NCBI GenBank assembly: GCA_014529385.2 | Contig: CM043965.1 | Coordinates: 67,639,690-67,699,689 of the forward strand | Origin: Adiantum capillus-veneris | Lineage: Eukaryota > Streptophyta > Polypodiopsida > Polypodiales > Pteridaceae | Length of the DNA stretch: 60,000 nucleotides | Direction: 5' to 3' | Shown: in pieces, positions 20,854-31,024 of the stretch | Numbering within the stretch: the first letter of the stretch is position 1 | Layout of the letters: the number at the start of each line of letters is the position of its first letter | Notes under the pieces: generated by a model | What the model saw: the letters and a program-made list of their open reading frames with translations, nothing else | What the model was told of the DNA's origin: nothing | The model's database searches: none | Translations under genes and position numbers: made by a program

Positions 20854-21343
20854 AGGGCCGGGTCGCACTCAAGGGTAGTAGGGGGAGGGGGGGAGTGATA
20901 CTGTACAAAAAGTAAAGTTTCCAACACTTTCCATGAAAATAGAAACCCCACTGGCCCTTGTGAAATTGGAGGGATTAAGCGAATTGTACGTTCACTCTAT
21001 TCTCTCGTTAACTCATGGAATGAGATAACCAATAGACTTCTCACCTTTTCTCCATGTTTTTCTCCCACATCTACCTTTCCTTTTTAACTCAAAGAGTGCG
21101 ACCTGAATCCTTGCTTTCTTCCCACTCACCCCATTAATCCTTGGTGCGACTCAGCTCTAAACGTCCATGCTCTATTGGTTGCGTAGGTGCAAACACCGAA
21201 GTCTTCGCTTAGCCCCTTGCTTTTCAAGACGCTATAATGGGAATTCTAAAAACCCGGCAGTAACTTTGGTGCTATAGTGCGACCAAGTATTAGTGGGAAT
21301 AACCAGATCCCACTACTCCTCCTCCCGGGTGTGACCCGGCTCT
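20854..21343 (+). mobile_element. 490-bp TIR element (MITE-like)
   Basis: Left end AGGGCCGGGTCGCACTC and the reverse complement of the right end AGAGCCGGGTCACACCC agree at 13 of 17 or more positions, and both are flanked by TA (20852-20853 and 21344-21345). The inside is non-coding. A similar end (AGAGCTGGGTCCCACC) stands at 3040-3055, suggesting a family in this genome. TA flanks would fit a Tc1/mariner-type duplication, but three-base TWA (PIF/Harbinger) cannot be excluded. Confidence 0.55.
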
Positions 21344-21345
21344 TA

Positions 21346-23352
21346 GTTGCTCCTTCCTATTCCACATTCTAGCATGCAATTGGCAAAAAAAATGATGTTG
21401 CACATGACTATAGTAATAGAGCAGAGTCGAACAATGCATGCACCCGTCACACAGATCCCCACGTATGCCAATGAGCCGACTTCGAACTTGATGAAATGAT
21501 GAAATGAAGACTGCGTTGGGGTCTTCATTTGGTAGTACTTGGGACTGTCATTCTATTAGCCCCCTTAACTAGGATAGAGGTGCCACTAAAAGTACGGGCC
21601 CCTCTTTAGGACCCGTCCTACCCCCAAAAAATATCACCAAAATGGACCAGATTAGAGACAAGAGAGATTGAATGCTTTTGTGGTTGGCATAGCTTTAAGA
21701 GAATCTTGGCCGTCGGATCATGTGTTCAAGCCTTGTTGGCAGCTTTGTACCTAATTACCCCCTTGATGGGTTAGTAACTCACCCCTTTGCTAAATAGGAA
21801 ATCGTATTTTGCATCGCGTTTGAGGTAGCGAGCACCATTCGAGCTGCTGATTTTTGTTGCAAAATGCGCGTGCTCATGGTGCATCGTTTGCACCCTTCCC
21901 CGCTCAAAATGGCTAACCAAAGCTCTTGCTAGATGCGTCGAGATTTCGACGTCTCTAAACGGGCTCCTCTACCCTAGGTCTACATTATGGTTCATGGTAT
22001 TGTCCCGAATATAGATATAAAAGCCCTTGAAACATAAAACTTCATACGCGTATTTACCCAATTACCAAAAGCGTTACATAATTTTTTTTCTATCTTGACA
22101 ATATCACATGTATAAAGCTAGAGAGAGCCACCTCAGAATGATAAAATTCCTTCCTAGAAGGTAGAAACACTCCAACAAAGTGAACACTTAGATGGTGTGC
22201 AAATGGCTAAGTTGGAACCCTATCCGCAAGAGTACACATTTAAACTTTATAAATTGGTTTTGTTGAAGGGAAGATTGAAGAAGATGGTGATAAGATTGCA
22301 TAAAATTCCAAAGCAAAAAATAACAGGATTAGAGGTAGTCTTTTATCCTTAACAATGATTTCTCTGGATGTGCTTGATATTCTAAAAATTTGACCTTTAT
22401 TGGACAATCAAAGTGATGCTTGTTGCAAAGAACAATGGAAGTTGGGCCATGGTCTTGTATACCTCGGTTTCATGATGCCCTTGGCAAAAGAAAGTCAGAC
22501 AAGGATCGTTGTCTATGACCCACTAATGATGTTAGATTGACACCTTCATGTTGCCATGAAAAGTGAAAGCTTTTTCACAAGCATTGACTTGCTTTGAAGT
22601 GAACATGGAAGGCCAATATATCATGTATTTTCAATAATAAAAAAAAGGATTGTGCAATAAAGCTTTGTTGGAGTTACATTGGGGCACCTAGTGTAATAAT
22701 ATCACCATGAAGCACACACATAAGAAGTGCATTTGTTCGTGAAGTGGATAAGGTTTTGGCACCTCAAGAGGCTTCATGCAGATTATTCCCTACATTGCTA
22801 AGCCATAAATGTCAACTTAGCATGAGAAATGAGAGCAAGTTATATAGGCACACAAGCAAATATCTTCTTCAAGCTACACAATATATAGCTATTTTGAGTG
22901 TAGTTTAGGAATGGTGTTATAGATCTACGTGACGATTTTGCAAAGGAGGGTATATACAAGAGAGAGGAGACTTATTGGTTCGCTTTGGACTCCTTACAGA
23001 GAGGAGATACTATTATCATGTATGAAGACAATTTGTTGTGATGTTTTCTAGTCAGTATATTGTTCCTTTTTTTGAATATCACAATGAATTTTGTTCTTTG
23101 TTTTTTAGATCCTACCATGGAGGCTTGGGACCCCATTTGAATGGTATACACATTGAGTTTGATAATTGACATTACTTCAAGGCTAGAGTTGGAATCATTG
23201 TCAAGGATGATGTTTTATGTTTGGGAAGGTATACACATAATAGTGACTTGGCAAGGAGCCATCTATATGTATTCTATAACAGCAATCCGAGTACCCTTTG
23301 CATGTGTCAACGTCTGCAAGCTAAAGGCTAAATGCCAAGCATGAGATAAAGG

Positions 23353-23354
<2 letters not shown>
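21346..23354. other. unassigned spacer
   Basis: About 2 kb of AT-rich sequence, with only short open frames and no recognisable gene, TIR or LTR. Confidence 0.5.

Positions 23355-23385
<31 letters not shown>
23355..23385 (+). repeat. (GA)n microsatellite
   Basis: About 15 GA units. Confidence 0.95.
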
Positions 23386-23386
<1 letters not shown>

Positions 23387-23429
23387 CCACCTTTGGCGGC
23401 TAGCTGTACTCGTTATATATAAAAGTGGT

Positions 23430-23528
23430 TTAAGGATGTTGATATGCAAGCCATAAAAAGGTAACAATATAGGATGTTGATATGCAAGCCATAAAAAAGG
23501 TAACAATATAGGATGCTGATATGCAAAG
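23430..23528 (+). repeat. about 42-bp tandem repeat, 2.4 units
   Basis: The unit GGATGTTGATATGCAAGCC followed by ATAAAAAGGTAACAATATA occurs twice and starts a third time. Contiguous units without unique spacers, so not a CRISPR. Confidence 0.85.
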
Positions 23529-23694
23529 CGATGGACAATCTTTATTAATGTGAAAGGACACTTAAGTTTTCCTATTTTGATACCAACCTAGTGTTAAAAA
23601 TCTTAGCTTTACATGAGATTTTCTACTTTTGTTCTTACCTTGAAGATGTTTGAGAATTGGTTGTATGTACAAAGCTTACTATTTGGAGTAAAAG

Positions 23695-23722
23695 TACTGA
23701 GTGTAAATATAATTAATAGCCA
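23695..23722 (+). repeat. 28-bp direct repeat flanking HUH element copy 1 (left)
   Basis: Matches 26256-26283 with two mismatches. The two copies bracket the first HUH-endonuclease unit exactly, so they may be a target duplication or element-end repeats. Confidence 0.6.
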
Positions 23723-24189
23723 TACTGGGTATGCACTCCTAATTAAGGCGAATCTACGCAGACGCTGCTGACGTCGACGTGTAGAGTCTGGATCACTCAC
23801 ATTTACCCACAAGGTTTCTGCCCTGGAAAAAAAAACAAGATAATAGAGCAAGCATATGCGCACGCGCTGGCTGCTTTCTACTCTTGATTCGGTGGCATGT
23901 AACAGAAAATAACCAATAGTTGCAATGCCTACATGGCGCATGAAAGAAAAAAACACAGAGTGCCGACTATATTGACGACAATCAAACAGAGTATTCTCTC
24001 AACATTTCAAGAGCTTTGCTTTACATAATTCTAATAGCAGGCCAGGCATATTAGTTTTTGCAGACAAAACATCTACTGCATACAACAAGGAGGGATCAAT
24101 GAAATATTATAAGGGCATTGTTTGTACAGTGTTTTCTACAGCCAGAAAAAGCAAAACATCTTTCTGCCGAGAGTAGTTGCGTTTACACT

Positions 24190-24580
24190 ATCAGTAGTCA
24201 GAATTAGCTGCAGGTCTTGTTTAATATATTTGAAAACCTGGACAATATCGCATTAAGTCTATTCACTTGAGCTTTAAGAGCTATTACTTATTTTCCCAAT
24301 GATGAGATTTCCTCTTCCAACTTTGTGACTTGTATATCAGCAACATTGATCGCATAGTTGTTGATTGCATCTTTCGAACTATGTATACCTTCAATAAGTT
24401 CTAACGAAGTGGACGGCTATTTCTGGTTTCATCTCCACTCAACTCTTTCAAAATTGCAGCAAGCATGTCCTCTATCCTGTCAATTCATGGGTCTTCTATC
24501 ATACCACAAGAGTCATCTGCTTATGTCTCAGTCAATCGAAGCATCTGGTTCTCATCTTCCTCATCCATTTTGACACCGTA
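24190..24580 (-). pseudogene. coiled-coil exon downstream of HUH gene, copy 1
   Basis: Counterpart of 26861-27240 in copy 2. Reading is broken here by several small changes, but SSFEGIHSS-like and IQVTKLEEEISSL-like fragments remain. In copy 2 the frame is open and gives a coiled coil. Either a C-terminal exon of the HUH protein or a separate small protein. Confidence 0.4.
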
Positions 24581-24672
24581 GACATAAAAAATCATTATCA
24601 CTTGTATATTTTTTGGCTATAATAAAAAAGAATAAAATCATTGGTAACAAACACACCACACTAAGCAACGGT

Positions 24673-25719
24673 TGTCACATCAACACGATGCACAAGCGGA
24701 ATGAAATCATCTCCTAGTTCTGCATCTCTTATGTCAAGATGAGAATCAGAATCATCAACAACGGTTCTTGGCGCACTACAAAACAGATTCGTAGTTGTGA
24801 AAAATTCCATACCAAACATACTTCTCCATTAACTTTGACAAACATACCTTTGTCTCTCTTGCCAACGAGATTGGAACCACTGTGCACGAGATTCTGTGTT
24901 TTCACAGACATCATCATCAACAAAAATATTGACAATATCTTGTTTTGTTGCTGTGGATGGATATATCATGCACCTCCATAGTGCTTTGATCTTTGCAAGG
25001 TGCATTCCACGACCCTGATAAGGAGTTATCCAGGATGATGATGGATAGTACTTTCCAGTTTTGATCATTATATGCAACGTAGATAGGAAGTCATTCCCTG
25101 TTGGGTGTCGTAGTTTAAATTTCCAATACATTAATGCCCTATCGAAGATGTTCGTTGGTGTCAAGCAGATCCTAGTTTTCAATTCATCAACTCCATACAA
25201 GCTATATAGCTCTACACTGGTACTGACATCATCACTACTTATATTGTGCATAACTTTTTTGAAAATACGGTTCATCCTGGTGTTTCAGACAATACCCTAC
25301 CATGCCTTCGAACGTGTGCATCTTGTGTTGTTTCAACCCATGACACAAAACCATTCCCCCTGCAGCAGCAGGCGCTGACTTACCCCATCCTAAATAGGCT
25401 TTTATTTTCTTGTTGATAGCAATCAATGATGTTGCCCAAAACGGACAACCATTTGCAAATGAAGGTGGAAAAGTGCCCTCCTCTCTCCAATGCACACAAT
25501 CCATCCAATGTCTCCCTTTCAAGAAACAATTTCATGCAGCCCAACAACCCTATGTCTACATCATCACCACCCACAGATATAGTAACACTAACTTCCATCA
25601 CTCTTTGCTCTGGCTTCCTTGCTTTTGAGGAGCCAGCATTGCAACCTTCTATATTAGTACCAATGCCAACAGCTTGTTTCCCTTTCCCTCGCACTTCAGA
25701 CTTCAGTCTGGTCATTCAC
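24673..25719 (-). pseudogene. HUH endonuclease core, copy 1 (frameshifted)
   Basis: HUH enzymes nick DNA with a Tyr after metal binding by a His-hydrophobic-His motif. From 25719 downward: basic linker, then EVSVTISVGGDDVD and LCALERGG (first conserved block), then FHLHLQMVVRF with the HUH motif (25451-25470), then WATSLIAINKKIKAYLGWGK, FEGMVGYCLKHQDEPYF with the candidate catalytic Tyr (codon 25292-25294) and Lys three residues on, and a conserved C-terminal block (RVCLTP/RICLTP, FDRALMYWKFKLRHP, WITPYQGRGMHLAKIKALW). Three frames are needed around 25440-25510, so at least two one-base shifts are present. A last exon (DDSDSHLDIRDAELGDDFIP) ends at TAG about 24673. Confidence 0.55.
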
Positions 25720-26002
25720 CTACAAGAACCAAAACAACGCGAAACACCTATGCCTAGTTTAGACCAACATATTCAGCCCAACAACAAAAATGAAAAAACC
25801 GACCAAGCCAGAACAAACTTGCTAAACAGAGACTGGAACAATTGCTTGGTACACTCAAGACCAACAGTAGAACTATCAAACAATAATGCGCACATTTCCT
25901 ACAGCTAAACAAAGACTGCAACAATCAGTTGATGCAGTGAAGAGCAGTAGCACAAGATGTCCATGACAAACAAGTTGCGGACCAATGGAGCAGTGAACTT
26001 AC
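25720..26002 (-). other. intron in HUH endonuclease gene, copy 1
   Basis: Minus strand: donor GTAAGT after CAAGCTGAT, acceptor GGTTCTTGTAG. Both are canonical. The intron separates an N-terminal exon from the catalytic core. Confidence 0.55.
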
Positions 26003-26220
26003 ATCAGCTTGGCACTCGTATTCGTCAGCAAAAATCCCCCACATACACGTAGCAACCAAATCAACTTTGAATAAATCGAGGTCTCCTTTTCCCCGCCATG
26101 CCTTGCTGGAAAGTTCCTGCAACGCGTCATATGCAGCCAAGATTTGCATGACACACGGAGTTCTCTTTTCCATTAACTTCTGAAATTGTACCTAAATCAC
26201 ACCGCATCTCCATAGGTTCC
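26003..26220 (-). pseudogene. HUH endonuclease gene, N-terminal exon, copy 1
   Basis: Reads KLMEKRTPCVMQILAAYDAL, then SKAWRGKGDLDLFKVDLVA and WGIFADEYECQAD up to the splice donor at 26002. A related fragment (EMRCDLGTIQKLIEKRTPHV) survives at 29541-29640. No domain is recognised in this part. Confidence 0.45.
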
Positions 26221-26255
26221 GTGTAATAGCCCTGCTTCCCAAAATTGGGGGCTCC

Positions 26256-26283
26256 TACTCAGTGTACATATAATTAATAGCCA
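26256..26283 (+). repeat. 28-bp direct repeat flanking HUH element copy 1 (right)
   Basis: Mate of 23695-23722. Confidence 0.6.
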
Positions 26284-26370
26284 CATTTGTGAAGCACGAT
26301 AGACGTAGCCAAATGTAACATATTTTGGAGACTAAGGCATGCTAAAGGAGATATCCTAATTCAATGAAAA

Positions 26371-28052
26371 TGAGAAGCTATACTGGGTCTGTGCTCCTAA
26401 TTAAGGCGAATCTACACAGATGCTGTTGACGTGGATGTGTAGAGTCCGGATCGCGCACATTTACCCAGAAGGTTTCTGCCCTGAAAAAAAAACAAGATAA
26501 TAGAGCAAGCATATGCGCACATGCTGGTAGCTTTCTGCTCTTGATTCGGTGGCACGTAATAGAAAATAACCGATAGCTGCAGTGCCTACATGGCACATGA
26601 AAGAAAAGAACACAGAGTGCCGACTATATTGACGAGCATCAAACAGAGTGTCCTCTCAACATTTCAAGAGCTTTGCTTTACATAATTCTAACAACAGGCC
26701 AGGCATATTAGTTTTCGCAGACAAAACATATAATGCATACAACAAGGAGGGATCAATGAAATATGATAAGGGCATTGTTTGTACAATGTTTTCTACAGCC
26801 AGAAAAAGCAAAACATCTTTATGTCGAGAGTAGTTGCGTTTACACTATCATTAGTAAGAATTAGCTGCATTTCCTGTTTAGGATATTTGAAAACCTGGAC
26901 AATATCGCATTAAGTCTATTCACTTGAGCTTTAAGAGCTATTACTTCTTTTCCCAATGACGAGATTTGCTCTTCCAACTTCGTGACTTGTATATCAGCAA
27001 CATTGATCGCATAATTGTCGATTGCATCTTTTGAACTATGTATACCTTCAATAAGTTCTAATCGAAGTGGACGGCTATTTCTGGTTTCATCTCCACTCAA
27101 CTCTTTCAAAATTGCAACAAGCATGTCCTCTATCATGTCAATTCGTAGGTCTTCTATCATACCAAAAGAGTCATTTGTTTGTGTCTCAATCAATTGAAGC
27201 ATCTGGTTCTCATCTTCCTCATCTATTTTGACACTGTAGAAATAACAAATCATTATCACTTGTATGTTTTTTGGTATAATAAAAAAGAATAAAATAATTG
27301 GTAACAAACACACCACACTAAGCAATTGTTGTCACATCAACACGATGCACAAGCGGAATGAAATCATCTCCTAGTTTTGCATCTCTTATGTCAAGATCAG
27401 AATCAGAATCATCAACAACGGTTCATGGCGCACTACAAAACACATTCGTCGTCGTGAAAATTCCATACTAAACATACTTCTCTGTTAACTTTGACAAGCA
27501 TACCTTTGTCTCTCTTGCCAACGAGATTGGAACCACTGTGCAAGAGATTCTGTGTTTTCACGGACATCATCATCAACAAAAATATTGACAATATCTTGGT
27601 TTGTTGCTGTGGATGGATATATCATGCACCTCCATAGTGCTTTGATCTTTGCAAGGTGCATTCAACGACCCTGATAAGGAGTTATCCATGATGATGATGG
27701 ATAGTAATTTCCAGTTTTGACCATTATATGCAACGTAGATAGAAAGTCATTCCCTACTGGGTGTCATAGCTTAAATTTCCAATACATTAATGCCCTATCA
27801 AAGATGTTCGTTGGTGTCAAGCAGACCCTATTTTTCAATTCATCATCTCCATACAAGCTATATAGCTCTACACCAGTATTGACATCATCACTACTTATAT
27901 TGTGCACCACTTTTTGAAAATACGGTTCATCCTGGTGTTTCAGACAATACCCTACTATGCCTTCGAATGTGTGCATCTTATGTTGTTTCAACCCACGACA
28001 CAAAACCATTCCCCTTGCAGGCACTGACTTACCCCATCCTAAATAGGCTATT
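26371..28052 (-). mobile_element. HUH-endonuclease element, copy 2 (5'-truncated)
   Basis: About 1.68 kb matching 23717-25405 at roughly 90-95%. The HUH motif region and N-terminal exon are lost; the Tyr motif (GIVGYCLKHQDEPYF) and the C-terminal block (LYGDDELKNRVCLTP, FDRALMYWKFKL; 27764-28050) remain, without the frame damage seen there in copy 1. The break at 28052 coincides with an LTR-family insertion; a 135-bp piece of the missing 5' end appears at 29541-29675. Confidence 0.6.
26864..27240 (-). CDS. coiled-coil exon of HUH element copy 2
   Basis: Open reading from an acceptor (TTTCTACAG at about 27241) through KIDEEDENQMLQLIETQTND, IEDLRIDMIEDMLVAILKEL and a heptad-rich end (IQVTKLEEQISSLGKEVIAL, KAQVNRLNAILSRF). 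Such helices usually mediate oligomerisation. No family is recognised; exon status is inference from the acceptor and the open frame. Confidence 0.4.
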
Positions 28053-29311
28053 TGTAACAATTACTGGTCTATAAAGCTTGTAAATAGCGGAAAATAACTT
28101 AACATAGCGAGCATTTAATTAAGAGCAAATTCCTAATGAGCATACAAGAGTGCTTGGTTGGAGATAACAACATTAGCATAACACATAATTAGTTTGGCAT
28201 AACAATACTTGAAAGAGAGAGAGAAATAGAACAATTGACAACTATTGAGGACCGGATTTACATGGACTGGTCCCCCCTCCATTAGGCATTTGTATTATAA
28301 CTTCTCCCATTAAGAGAGACTTTGTACAATACAATTCTTTGTGTTCCTTGGTAAAAACTCGTCGGTGCTATGAAGATGGAAGCTTCATGCACCAAACTTA
28401 CATGTGATAACACATAACATCAGTTACTCGTTGGTCTCAGACCCAAGACCTCACACACCTTCGAAGATGGTGAGAGCTAGCGGGATATGAGAGTAGATCT
28501 AGAGGAAGAAGGAGTATTCTTACGAGAAAGAAGTATTTCCTCACTTAATTACTCTTGTAGCTTTGCTTAGCTTAGTAATTAGATAATAGAGGAGAGAAGC
28601 ATGGCATTGAAGCTTAGCTCTTGGTTGGATTTGCATTCCATATCCAAGAGTTGTTGGTGTAGGCCTCCATTCTCAAACTTGGAGAAGAAGACGAGCTTTC
28701 CATTAAAGCTTGGAGAAGGAGATGATTTTCTTGCTCTACACATGAGTTGTGTGAGTGTGTGTGGAATAATGCCCTTCCAAAACAGCCCCCTCTCTCCTCT
28801 TGGTTGACCCCCCCTTGCCAATTACTCATGCTGCATTCCTATTGACCCTTGAAAAGCCTAGCCAATAGTATTTGAGTATGAGTTTTACTCTTGCTGGCTT
28901 CCTATTGGCCCGTAAATAATTTGGCCAATAGCCTTTGAGAGGCCCAGTCAAGAGCCTTGTGACAAGTGTCCATCCTTTTTTCCATTTTGTAAATGCCAAA
29001 TAATTAATTTAATTATCTGCTTTGCTATTGGACCTTTTAGTCCTTTGGCCAATAGGAGTTAAGCAATTTTAGGAACTGCTTAATTATCATTGGACCTTTT
29101 GACTGTCCAATAGTCTTTTAGGGAGACTATTTCTTATTGGTTATTTTTTGAGCATTTATAAAAATAAAATTTTAGTTTACACTAGCTAACTTCTCATTGG
29201 TCCACCTCAGTGCCCATCCAATAGGATTCAGGCAAGAATTGGGGGTTTCTTTGCATGCCTGACATGTGTCCTCTTTACTTTGTGGAAAGGGTAAGCTTAG
29301 GTGTATAATGA

Positions 29312-29360
<49 letters not shown>

Positions 29361-29540
29361 TAGTCCTTATTAAGCTGTCATCTTCCCAAAACGTTTTTGC
29401 TTTTGTCCTCTAGCTTATTGGCCTTTTGCACACACACAAAGCATCCAATTCCATTTACAATTGACCATTGGACTTTACACTTTGAAATTTTGGAACTTAA
29501 CTTTTTGGAAGTCTTAATGGGCTGAACCCTAAGGTCTTTG
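28053..29540 (+). repeat. long LTR-family copy R1 inserted next to HUH copy 2
   Basis: Begins TGTAACAATTACTGG and matches, in the opposite orientation, the solo LTR at 38450-39999 through several blocks (AGCGG near 28088; AGAGAGACTTTGTACAAT; GAAGATGGAAGCTTCATGCA; CACACCTTCGAAGATGGTGAG; GGATTTGCATTCCATA; GGTTGACCCCC; GACAAGTGTCC). The right boundary is taken where HUH-element sequence restarts. No target duplication is visible, so this is an old or rearranged copy. Confidence 0.55.
29313..29359 (+). repeat. (GT)n microsatellite
   Basis: About 23 uninterrupted GT units inside LTR copy R1. Confidence 0.95.
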
Positions 29541-29675
29541 GATGCATCCAAGATTTGCATGACATGTGGAGTTCTCTTTTCTATTAACTTCTGAATTGTA
29601 CCTAAATCACACCGCATCTCCACAGATTCCGTCTAATAGCCCTGCTTCCCAAAATTGGGGGCGCCTACTTCTTAC
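29541..29675 (-). mobile_element. fragment of the HUH element 5' end
   Basis: Matches 26125-26256 of copy 1 (CCAAGATTTGCATGACA, CTAAATCACACCGCATCTCC, CCCAAAATTGGGGG) at over 90%. It is probably the detached start of copy 2. Confidence 0.7.
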
Positions 29676-30317
29676 ATATTAAACTATTGATTTCTTTATA
29701 ACTTTGGTAACAAAGACTAGATTTAGAAATTTGACAAAGGGTGAAAGCTTCATTTATTGAAGATAGTTTGAAATCTTGATTGGCTTATCGCACAAAAGCT
29801 TCAAAGCTGCCTAGCACCCCAAATTGCCATGGGATAAGCATGTAAAACCAAAGGTTGTGGATGCCCAAATGTAAAAAGACTTTCAAGCGTGAAATAACTT
29901 GTAACTTCAAGAATGGTAGCAAGACGTTGTTGCACAAGACCTTAGGGATGATGGCGCTCTCGATACTTGTCTCTAATCAAGACACAACAATAGCGAAAAA
30001 ACCTCCAGACACCATGAAACTCACAAACGGTAGCATTCATAGTCCATTTGGTGCAAGAAGTCATGCTAAGAGTTTTATGTGGAGGAGCCTCTTCCCGCAC
30101 AAGCTTGGGACAAACTCTATTCACACGGCTTGAGTGTGTGAGGAAGAAGAAGGAGCATGCCCCCCTAAATTTAGCTCATGCAAGTGATTCTTAGTCCAAA
30201 ATTTCATGCCCAAGTTAAGCTTTGATACCAATGTGAAGGCATGGGAATAAGGAACCACCATGCTTCTCCACCCACCCATCCCCTCTTTATTTATAAGGAG
30301 GATCCCCCATGCTTTTT
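29676..30317 (-). other. internal region and LTR end of an unclassified minus-strand retroelement
   Basis: At 30219-30230 the minus strand reads TGGTATCAAAGC, a primer-binding site for initiator tRNA-Met, one base after a CACA end at 30232. This implies an LTR to its right, of which only 30232-30317 is left before LTR copy R2 begins. No coding domain is visible to its left. Confidence 0.45.
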
Positions 30318-31024
30318 GTAATGGAAATGGCCTATGAACATTGAGAATAGCGGAATTAAGAGAACTATAGTGATCATTTTTATGAGACTACTTTGAGAAC
30401 ATAGAGGGTGAACTAAATTAGCAATAGCAACATAACCATTATACTTAATTAACTTGGCATGAACAATACTTTTGGAAGAGAGTGAATTAGAGAACTTGAC
30501 AACTAAATTAGCAATAGCAACATAACCATTATACTTAATTAACTTGGAATGAACAATACTTTTGGACAAGAGTGAATTAGAGAACTTGACAACAGTTGAG
30601 GACCAAATTTACTTGGAGCTCCCCCCCCCCCCCCCCAATAGGCTTTTGTCTTATAGATTCTCGCATAAAGAGAGACTTGGTACAATCCAATATTTGTGTT
30701 CCTTGTGACCTAAGTGATGCAATGAAGATGGAAAGCTTCATGCAATACGAGCATAATGTAAACTTTGTAAAAGCATTAACTATCCCCGGCCTCAGTCCCA
30801 AGGCCTCAAACACCTTCGGAGGTGGAGAGAGCTAGCAGGGAATGAGGGTAGGGAAGAGAAAGAAGAATTTACATATGAGAAAGAAATAGTTCCTCACTTA
30901 TCATCACTCTTCTTGCTTAGCATAGCATAATAGCATAGTAATAAAGATGGAGAATATGGCAAGCTTAGGCATTGAAGCATGGCTCTTGGTTGGATTTGCA
31001 TTCCATAGCCAAGAGTGTTGGTGT
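30318..31024 (+). repeat. LTR-family copy R2 (truncated) with 89-bp tandem duplication
   Basis: Starts TGTAATGGAAATGGCC, the same end as the minus-strand start of the solo LTR at 38450-39999, and follows it to GGTGTAGGCTCTC near 31028. Inside, the block ACTAAATTAGCAATAGCAAC ... GAGAACTTGACAA occurs twice head to tail (30413-30501 and 30502-30590). A C16 tract lies at 30621-30636. The 3' half of the LTR is missing. Confidence 0.65.

Larger units (their letters stand above)
23723..26255 (-). mobile_element. HUH-endonuclease (Replitron-like) element, copy 1
   Basis: About 2.5-kb unit on the minus strand with an intron-containing HUH endonuclease gene, a C-terminal exon and a downstream coiled-coil reading. 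The unit is repeated as copy 2 (26371-28052 plus a piece at 29541-29675). It has no obvious TIRs or LTRs, consistent with a replicative HUH transposon. Assignment to Replitrons rests on the HUH and Tyr motifs and overall protein pattern and is inference. Confidence 0.5.

Noticed and set aside
23430-23528. Regular short repeats that could suggest a CRISPR array
   Set aside because: Units are contiguous, without unique spacers, in a eukaryotic repeat region.
23723-28052. Helitron origin for the HUH-coding units
   Set aside because: No helicase domain, no paired Tyr motif (only one Tyr-x-x-Lys) and no typical CTRR end was seen; a single-Tyr HUH enzyme fits better.
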